From Lasiosphaeria ovina (Eukaryota; Ascomycota; Sordariomycetes; Sordariales; Lasiosphaeriaceae), in assembly GCA_033439765.1 (NCBI GenBank), contig JAULSN010000009.1:1798001-1862000 (forward strand): a DNA stretch of 64,000 nt, written 5' to 3'. The position numbers and the translations under genes were made by a program. The notes beneath the pieces are model-generated. The model did no database searches, had not been told where the DNA came from, and saw nothing but the letters and a program-made list of their open reading frames with translations. Position 1 is the first letter of the stretch. Every line of letters starts with the position of its first letter. Below, in pieces: positions 56,877 to 64,000 of this stretch.

Positions 56877-58647
56877 ATGGCCGAATCCGACTTCGCGGCT
56901 CCTCCCGACCCTACGGAAGGATACCAGTCCACGACGGGTCTGGTTGCCCTGGCCAAGAAGATTACCCGCGAAGCGGAGAAGCTCGAGGCATACATGCGAG
57001 AGAACAACCTGGCCATGCCGAGCTTCGATGTCGACGCGCTGGCAGACTTTCCAAAACTGCCCGAGCATGTCGCCCAGAGCAGGCGCGAGATCATCTATGC
57101 TACCAAGGAGCTGGCGCTGCTGGCCCATGGGCCCCGAGAGTCCCTTAGGTGGGGAGTCTGGGAGGTGAGTTTCACACGACCATCTCTATCGCAGTTTTTA
57201 ATAAGACAGACGACGAAGTACCAACAATCTTTTGTTTTTTGTTAGTTCCTAGACGTGCTAGCTGTCCAGGTTATAAACCACTTTGGAATCGGTAAGTCCG
57301 CCCGGTTCTTCCTTTTAAACTGCAGGACCTTGCCACACCTATTGTCCCCTTTTTTTTCTTTTATTATTCCCACTCACCCATACGTTTACCGCAGCAAAAC
57401 TCTTCCCAACAAATTCCACCATCACCCTCGCCGAGCTGCAAGCCAAGACGTCGCTGGACGCCACCAACCTCGCGCGGCTCCTCCGGCTGGTCATGACCAA
57501 GGGCATCTTCCGCGAGCCGGCTCCGGGAATCATCGCGCACACGGCGGCGTCGCGGCTGCTCGCCGAGGACGGCGACCTCGAGGCGTGGGTCGGCTTCAAC
57601 ACCGAAGACATCTTCCCCGCGGCGGCGCACGTGCTGCAAGCCCTCAAGACGCACCCGGAGGCGACCTCTCTGGCGCGCTCGGGGTTCTGCTTCGCCTTCG
57701 ACACGGTCGACAAGGAGCCCATGTTCGTGACGCTCGGCCGGGACCCGGCGCGGGCGCGGCGCATGGGCCGCGCCATGGCCAGCCTGACCGGCGGCGAGGG
57801 CTACGAGGTGTCGCACTTTGTGAACGACAACAACGACCTCGGCGCCGTCGACGCTGCCGGCGGCACGTTTGTCGACGTGGGCGGCTCGCACGGCTTCGTG
57901 TGTGTCGAGTTGGCGGCGCGCTACAAGAACATCCAGTTCGTCTGCCAGGATCTCCCCAAGACGGTCGAGAGCGCCCCGAAGCCCGTGTGCGCCGACCCCC
58001 AGGCCGCCGGACGCATCACGCTCCTCGCGCACGACTTCTTCACGGAGCAGGTGACCAAGGGCGCCGACGGTAAGCAAGCCCCTCCCCTCCCTCCCCTGTG
58101 TCTTCTTCTTTTTCCAAGCCCCCCCCCCCCCCCCCCCCCTTCCCATGCTAAAACTAAGACCCTCCCCTATTCCCCACCACCATCCAGTGTACTACCTCCG
58201 CTGGATAATCCACAACTACTCGACGCCGTACGCGGTGCGGATTCTCCGGAACCTGATCCCTGCCCTGAAGCCCGGCGCCCGCATCATCATCAACGACCAC
58301 TGCCTGCGCGAACCCGGCCGGGAGAACCCCCACGACGAGGCCGTGATGCGTCGCATGGACATCGTCATGCTGGCTCTCCTCAACGCCCAGGAGCGCACTG
58401 AGGCCGAGTTTCGAGAGCTCTTCAGGACGGCGAGTGACGGCTTCGTCTTCAAGGTACCTATATCTATTCATCTCCCCCTCGGTGAATTATTTGCATTGGA
58501 CAATACGACCCCTATATTTCTTGCACGGCGGTTAATGACATACAGGGGGTCACGCGGCCCGACGGTTGTCGCATGAGCATTATCGAGGCTGTTTGGCAAC
58601 CTGCGAATGGCTCTGCCGCCAACAAAGTTTCAGATCAGACATCATAG
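56877..58647 (+). CDS. O-methyltransferase (COMT-like, winged-helix plus SAM domain)
   Basis: Five exons (56877-57164, 57246-57291, 57395-58069, 58188-58453, 58546-58647) give 458 residues in consistent phase. The N-terminal part is helical (ALAKKITREAEKLEAYM). A winged-helix dimerisation region follows (ITLAELQAKTSLDATNLARL, LLRLVMTKGIF). The SAM-binding motif is TFVDVGGSHGFVCVELA at about residues 268-284, followed by IQFVCQDLP. The catalytic base position has His345 in YYLRWIIHNYS, matching the H-D-W of COMT enzymes, and ALKPGARIIINDHCL follows. The enzyme would methylate a hydroxyl of a small molecule in the cytosol; the substrate is unknown. It is the last gene of a possible secondary-metabolite locus that includes the HR-PKS 14 kb upstream. 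Intron 3 contains C21. Confidence 0.93.
58119..58139 (+). repeat. Poly-C run (C21) in an O-methyltransferase intron
   Basis: Twenty-one uninterrupted C residues between the donor at 58070 and the acceptor at 58187. Length is likely to vary between strains and between sequencing runs. Confidence 0.9.
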
Positions 58648-59022
58648 TTCTACCGCCCAAATTTGAGTTGAGAAATTGTGCTGCATAGCGGCAAAGAAGT
58701 CAGTGAGGCAAACTAAAGCACATGTCTGAGCATAACCCGTCACCATCAACACGGCGGAAAGTGACAGATTAAGGAATCACCAGCTAGTTAGGTAGACAGC
58801 TGGGCTGAGGCTAATAATCAACTATGAGACATACAAGCCTAGGGGTTCCTACTACAACTGCCCTACCTCCTCGCCTACAGTTAACATCTTAACTTCATCA
58901 CTATCGCCTTATCTCGCCGAGATAGCGCCTAGACAGTCAAAATGCCAAAAGCCGCGTTCTGAGCCTTGGCTTATGTGATCTCAACCCAAATCAAACTCAG
59001 ACCGAAGCGTCTCTGCTTGGCA

Positions 59023-61774
59023 TTACCACTTCACATGCGCCCAGAAATCATCTCCTGTGGCCAGAGCCTTGTCGGGCTTGGAAAATCCAGAAGATTCCAC
59101 AGTGGCGTTGGGCGCCTGGGCCCGAGCCTCTGCTTCCTGAGCAAACTCCTCGCGATGTCCATTCTCCTCGAGACGGTTGTTGATCGGAGTTCGACGAGGG
59201 GTCAAGCTGTCGGAAGGCTGGTTGTTGGCTTCCTTTAGATCGCAAGTCAAATATTGGTTTTCCGTCTCACGAAGAGAAGTGCAAACACCGGTGGAAACTG
59301 TAGTCTTGTCATGGGCAACATCCTTACCCAGCTCAGTAGGAGCATCCTTGGTCTCGGGACTCGCACTATTGGCAGTCTGAGCAAGGGTAGCTGGAACGTT
59401 CACTAGTCCCTGATTCTGAACAGCTTGTACAAAAAGTGCAAAAACTTGTTCAATGCCTCCCTGGCCCATGTTCAACGCTGTGACTAATTGGGACATGTCC
59501 ACAGTCCCTGGGAATGTCGTGTTACCTTGGGTAGATACGGGCTGAATGGGCGAAGATGTCACCGGCTGGAAGGCTGGCTCAGGAATCATGAGAGGCTCTG
59601 GAGCGGGTCCGTCCGCCTTCACCTCGACTGCCTCGGTCTCCACTTCGATCGCCTCGGTCTTCACTTGAATTGCCTCATCTTTCTCTTTCTCAGGAGCAAC
59701 AGCAGAAGTAGCAGCTGGTGGATGAAACTGCGGGGCAACGTCAGTATTGATCGCCGACAACACAGTGGTAGCTTTTGTGGTTCGTTTGGCGCGACCCGAT
59801 GGGAATGGCGACAATGAGGCAAACTCATCCTGCGGCACATGTCCAGAGTCCACATGCTTGACCTTAACAGACTGGAAAACCTTCAAAGTCCCTTGATCCT
59901 TAGCCTTGACCGAGGACACGGGTCCGATTGTGGGCTCTGCAACAGCCGATTTGGTATCATCAGGTGCATCGGCCGGGCTTGTGCTATCCGGACGCACAGG
60001 TTCAAGAGGGGTCTCTGCAATAACCGACAGGGGATTCTCAGTTACCTCAACGGGTCTCAAACCAAGCCAAGCAAGCCAAGCATTCCCAAGGCTAGTAACA
60101 GACTGGTCGCTCAACAAGAGAGTAAGTTGGGTGTCGAAAATCTTTCCGAAAAGAGGCCTAACCTCGTTCGACATAAAATCTTGTATCTCTTTGTCAGACG
60201 CATCTGCGAACCTCATGGCGATGGCAGTAGCGAGCCAGCGAGAGGCTCTCCAGAACCGTACGGTCTTGTATTCGTGGCGTTTCTCTCCCGGAGGAACTGC
60301 AACTTGGTCGAAGAGGTTGTGGATATCGCCAAATGCAACCGCAAATTTGTGCTCAAGAGCTCGATCAAGGGGCTTTTCACTCCAATAGCGGCATCTGACA
60401 CCATCTGGTTCGGGAAGATCTAGGAATTTCGCAACAACTTGGGCCAAAATCATTGATGAGGCACGAAATTCGATAGAATCGAAAACGCGTTTGACAAGAG
60501 CCTCTTCGGGGAATCGAGTAACCAAAAACCCAGACAGAAGCGAGTGAGTAATTCCAGTCACTCCTTTAGTCCAATCTCCGGGGCAAGTCTCAAGCTCGAT
60601 AGCTGCGAGATACTTGAGGTGGAATATCTGTGAGGCTCGAGTACCTCCAAATGCTTCTCCGAAAAACTCGAAGCGGTCGATGTTTTGGTTAACGGCTACG
60701 GATGGCTTGTCCCACCGCTTGGCCCAGAACCCGGCAAGAGGACGACCAGTGCGAGGAGCATAAGTTGTCCAGGCATCTCTCGATTCTTCGAAATCCAGGG
60801 TGTGATGAACGGCGAGTCCCGAGAGTCTCTGCTCCAAAACTTCGTGAATCTTGCGCTGGAATTTATGCAGAAGCTCGACCTGCAGGTCCGTTGGACGAAG
60901 TGGCATCATATCGTCGTACTCCACCATGATACGCTGGTCGTCGGTCAAAAGGGGCGTGCGTCTCGTCGTGCAGAGGTCGATGAATCTATTTGCAAACGCG
61001 GCTCCACAAGACTTTGACATGATGTTGAGGACCCGGTCGGACACGGTGCAGGTGCCCATGATGGAAGGATTGCAGGCCCAACCTCCGGTGAAGGGCGATG
61101 GGGTCATGAGGATGACTGGCTGGTCGGTATGATCAACAGCCTCCCAGATAGCTTGGCTGATTTGATCAGCCGGCAAGTAAATCTTGTCTTGGTTGCCGAA
61201 ATCAATGCAGATATCTTGCTCCGGAGTGACTGGCGCAAATACCATGATGAAGAGCGTTGTGTCATTCTCTTTGGCAACACGGGCACGGTCAATGATGTGT
61301 TTCAAGACGCTCGCCTTCAGATCCACGGCGTCTGTCGGAAGGCCAACGATGTGGTCGTTTTTGCCGCCCAGAATCTTCTGGGCCGCCTCGTCGGAATTAT
61401 TGATGTCCAGTCCAGCAACACCTTCAAGAAAGGCGGCAATATCAAGAGAGCTCAACCAAGTCTGTGATAACGAACAAGAGACCATTAGTGATTTGAAACG
61501 CATGCTTGGCAATAGAGTATGATAGACTGACCTGAGCCGCTTTGTTTCCAACCCGATGGAAGAGTGTCTTCCAACGCAGGAAGTCGGCTACGATCCAGCC
61601 GTACTTGTTTTGGTCCGCATTCTCCATCGAGACCGCACACACGCCGAGGATCTCGGCCTTCGGCGGGATATCGGGCGGATTGTGGATAATTAGCGACGAC
61701 TCAACCACCGCAGCTTTGAGCTTGCGGGACTCGGCAGGGTCGCCACTCGGGGACCCGGTGTCGGGGGTGCCCAT
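59023..61774 (-). CDS. Fungal protein of unknown function, 893 aa; N-terminal half may be a degenerate caspase-like fold
   Basis: Two exons (61774-61532 and 61461-59023) join in phase 0 across a 70-nt intron (CAG|GTCAGT…ATCACAG|ACTTGG). After a short Pro-rich start comes EILGVCAVSMENADQNKYGW, and about 100 residues later a strand (TTLFIMVFAPVTPEQDICID). A second strand-loop follows: QPVILMTPSPFTGGWACNPS. In fungal caspase-like proteins these two places read as a strand ending in G-H-G and a strand ending in S-C-Y-S-G-x-W; here the His and Cys are not present, so any fold would be inactive. Residues 280-520 are probably helical. The last 350 residues are Pro/Thr/Glu-rich and disordered, with repeats of VKTEAIEVETEAVEV. 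No function is known to me. The downstream neighbour on the same strand is HET-like. Confidence 0.85.
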
Positions 61775-62775
61775 AGCGACAAAGGTGGGCCACGTTATGG
61801 CTAAGGGACGGTTTTGCGTTAGCGGGGTGTTGCTTCAATGGTTCAGACAGTCTTGAGAGGAGATGAAGGTCGTGTATGTAGAGTGATTGAAGGTCAGAGA
61901 GTTGCAAGGATCTCCGATGGTGCGTCTAGAAGTTGATATCGCTGGACCGAGCTCCTCGGTGGGTATGGGTACCTTAGGGAAGGCCGTCGGGGAAGAGTGA
62001 GGAAATGGCTAAGCAGGTTCATCTGCAGACTAGAGAAGACATGCAATGCCTGTGGATAGACACTCTGGGGGAGTGTGGAAGGAACGAAACGCGTAATGCA
62101 GGCATGTTTGAAAGGAGACACACTCAATATTTTGCACCGTACCCGTGAGGGAGGTGTGGGAGGAGCAGCCCGTTCACCGCCAGATCTGAACACGCGTTCG
62201 CGTCTTCCTGCGGTAGGAACCAGGTACAACCAAGGCGGACAATCAGGCGAGGAAGGCTTTTGAGATGGGCGAGGGGTTGTATGAAAATAGAGTGACGGAT
62301 ATGAGAGAGCAGTGTCGTTGACTTACCTGTCAGTCTTGATTTGTGTACTTCCGTTTAGTGCGCCGTTCAGTTGTGATGCGGTGGACGAGGAAAGACGATT
62401 GCAGAGATAAGGTAGGTTCTGGGCAGAACTTGGGATCTGTAAAGAAGATATATTGGCAAGAAAGGGCAGCCGGTCAAAGTGGGTCCCTCTTTAGCGCCTT
62501 CCATTACTGCAAGAAATACCGGGACGGAAGCTGCACAACGGGTCGTTCATTCCAAACTAAGCAAACAAACGTCGGTACGAAAGATTGTGCACTAAGTCCG
62601 GTACCTGGATTGAGAACCTTCCTAATCCTTTCCAATTTGAGGTGTCTTTGGCATGCTGCGGTCCCTTTCATTGCTATCTTTTTTCCACAGCACCCGATAT
62701 GGTTCTCCCCCCTTTTCTTTCCCAGGCCTGGTCGTTGCTAGGGGCAACCATGGTGACACTTCGGAGGCAACTCAC
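61775..62775. other. Intergenic region between the 893-aa gene and the HET-like gene
   Basis: Contains the promoter and leader of the leftward 893-aa gene and the 3' flank of the HET-like gene. No coding region is supported. Confidence 0.5.
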
Positions 62776-64000
62776 TCAACAGAGCGTGACCTCAACCTTG
62801 CCGAGGCCGAGGGGGTCATAGGCCAGGCTGTTGGGGCGCTCATCTACCTGTGGCTCAGATGCATGAGAATATCCGACAATCCCAAGCTCGTCGGGGGCTT
62901 CAGGATCGCCCGTAAGCTCAAGAAGGAAGCCATCCACGAACCCAACTCTTCGATAGCGACCATCGGCCTCTTTCACCACGATCAGCCCAAAACAGTGTTC
63001 AAGAAATCCGTCCTCCAAAATATAAGGCAGGCGGGTGAGCAGGATAACAGAGACTTGGCCGTCGACCTTGATATCTCCATCGGCGGGCCTGTCAAACCCC
63101 CCTTCAATCCAAACTTTCTTTGTCGCGCCCTCCTCTCCAACCTCCACCTCGATGGCAGTGTCAATAGCATCTGGGCGGCTCGGTTCCTGGCCAAACAAAT
63201 TCGAAATGAGAGGAGCGTTGGCCTGGCACGGCCTCAGCGAGGTGACAGCAAGCAGCGGCGCCTTCACGGTCAAGTGCCCACCCCGCAGTTGCCCATAGGG
63301 GTCCAAGTCCTTCTGCTCTGTCGTGTGGTTAACATATTGCGCAAGGGACTCGAAGTCTGACATCTCGGCCTTCCACCGAGCCCTTTTGTGGTACCAGCTG
63401 TACATGGGGAACTTGATCGACCCGGTGACAGATGCCCAGGACCACGAAGGAGCGACATACTCAGGCGTCACCGCCAGGACACTTCCAGGCTGTGCTCGAT
63501 ACCACATAAGCCCTTCGAGGAGACCTGACTTCCAAAGACCAGCCATGTACTCCCCTCCGATTTTGCGGCTGACAGCCTGGGCGAGGCCTGAAAGTGCTGG
63601 CAGGCGATCCGTGTCCTTGGTGATTTGCCGCGTGCTGTAGCGCTCGATCATCCCGTACCAGTCAACCCAGTTGACTTGGTCACTCTCGCTCCCCGTTCCC
63701 CTCTGTGGCCGAGCAAATACAGAATCTCCTATGTTTCCCGTCAGACACAGCTGCATCAAGTGGTTGCCCTGTTGTGTCACCGCATTGCCGTCCTCGCTTG
63801 CTCGCATACGCTCACACTCCCAAAATGCCTGCTGGGAGCCATAGTACAGAGCCCTCATGGGAAGCTCGCGCTCCTGGAGGCACCACGCCCTCGCGTTTGT
63901 CGGTTCGAGAGATAAAGGGTCGGGACCTGCACGGTCCGTCCAGCGCCGTCCTTTAGCAGGTAGCAACTGGAGACAAATACCGCTAGGCTCCGCAGAGGAC
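62776..64000 (-). CDS. HET-domain-like protein (heterokaryon incompatibility family), 5' part outside the window
   Basis: The minus frame is open from the right edge of the window to the stop at 62776, giving 408 residues of the C-terminal part. The start TNARAWCLQERELPMRALYY, followed by QQAFWECERMRAS, is the end of a HET domain, where the family has R-x-W-x-L-Q-E-R and F-W-E-C. A segment typical of what follows in HET proteins comes next: LPALSGLAQAVSRKIGGEYM, GLWKSGLLEGLMWY and VAPSWSWASVTG. The rest is a variable C-terminal domain. HET proteins trigger cell death when genetically different hyphae fuse and act in non-self recognition. The conserved N-terminal part of the domain lies beyond 64000. 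No damage is seen in the visible part. Confidence 0.9.
   Translation of the reverse strand, partial: SSAEPSGICLQLLPAKGRRWTDRAGPDPLSLEPTNARAWCLQERELPMRALYYGSQQAFWECERMRASEDGNAVTQQGNHLMQLCLTGNIGDSVFARPQRGTGSESDQVNWVDWYGMIERYSTRQITKDTDRLPALSGLAQAVSRKIGGEYMAGLWKSGLLEGLMWYRAQPGSVLAVTPEYVAPSWSWASVTGSIKFPMYSWYHKRARWKAEMSDFESLAQYVNHTTEQKDLDPYGQLRGGHLTVKAPLLAVTSLRPCQANAPLISNLFGQEPSRPDAIDTAIEVEVGEEGATKKVWIEGGFDRPADGDIKVDGQVSVILLTRLPYILEDGFLEHCFGLIVVKEADGRYRRVGFVDGFLLELTGDPEAPDELGIVGYSHASEPQVDERPNSLAYDPLGLGKVEVTLC

Noticed and set aside
57255..58073. Long Arg/Ala/Gly-rich ORF on the plus strand inside the O-methyltransferase, and a similar one on the minus strand (57364-58146)
   Set aside because: Both are frame shadows of the GC-rich third exon; the exon with SAM motif and catalytic His explains the region, and the shadows contain no motif.
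1..64000. CRISPR arrays, bacterial operons, rRNA or intact transposable elements
   Set aside because: No spaced direct repeats of CRISPR type, no rRNA-like stretch and no transposase or reverse-transcriptase motif were found; the genes are intron-containing and eukaryotic.

Overview
The window looks like nuclear DNA of a filamentous ascomycete (Pezizomycotina, most likely a Sordariomycete). The evidence is short introns of about 50-200 nt with GTRNGT donors and CTRAC branch sites, single-gene transcription units on both strands, and typical gene families: a yapsin-type aspartic protease, a hybrid histidine kinase, a highly reducing polyketide synthase (HR-PKS), a LaeA-like methyltransferase, a HET-domain protein and a GNAT acetyltransferase. 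All calls are from reading the sequence; no database search was run. Exon models were accepted only when splice sites, phase and family motifs agreed.

Layout. 1-1304 (-): 5' part of a secreted aspartic protease. 1.3-6.2 kb: gene-poor, with diverged repeats and a decayed gene (4312-5075, -) that encoded an acidic Ser/Asp-rich region and three Cys-Cys-Cys-His/Cys motifs. 6268-7197 (+): ADE1 (SAICAR synthetase). 9086-13485 (+): two-exon hybrid histidine kinase of 1444 aa. 14.2-18.7 kb: a small graveyard with a broken protein kinase (-), an AspRS C-terminal fragment (+) and a broken cytochrome P450 (+), with an intact GNAT gene (-) among them. 21974-23348 (+): small Dabb-type protein with a 23-nt exon. 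26041-26675 (+): weak hypothetical gene. 28010-30124 (-): six-exon MFS (DHA2-like) transporter. 35098-43009 (+): eleven-exon HR-PKS of 2450 aa. 43228-44518: two facing coding blocks of unknown function. 45959-47658 (-): RPN5 of the 26S proteasome lid. 49266-51173 (+): five-exon LaeA-like methyltransferase. 52618-54830 (+): decayed M16 (insulysin/Ste23-like) peptidase. 56877-58647 (+): five-exon O-methyltransferase. 59023-61774 (-): two-exon fungal protein of 893 aa, possibly a degenerate caspase-like fold. 62776-64000 (-): 3' part of a HET-domain-like gene.

How the genes may work together. The MFS transporter, HR-PKS, LaeA-like methyltransferase and O-methyltransferase lie within about 31 kb and form a plausible secondary-metabolite locus (backbone, export, methylation or regulation). 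RPN5, a housekeeping gene, sits inside this span, so the cluster edges are uncertain. The PKS keeps the KS, AT, KR and ACP catalytic residues. It has unusual residues in the DH, ER and ACP signature motifs and an apparently dead C-methyltransferase region. No cluster transcription factor and no release domain are visible.

The density of broken genes (zinc-motif gene, kinase, AspRS fragment, P450, M16 peptidase) and simple repeats suggests an accessory, rapidly evolving part of a chromosome.
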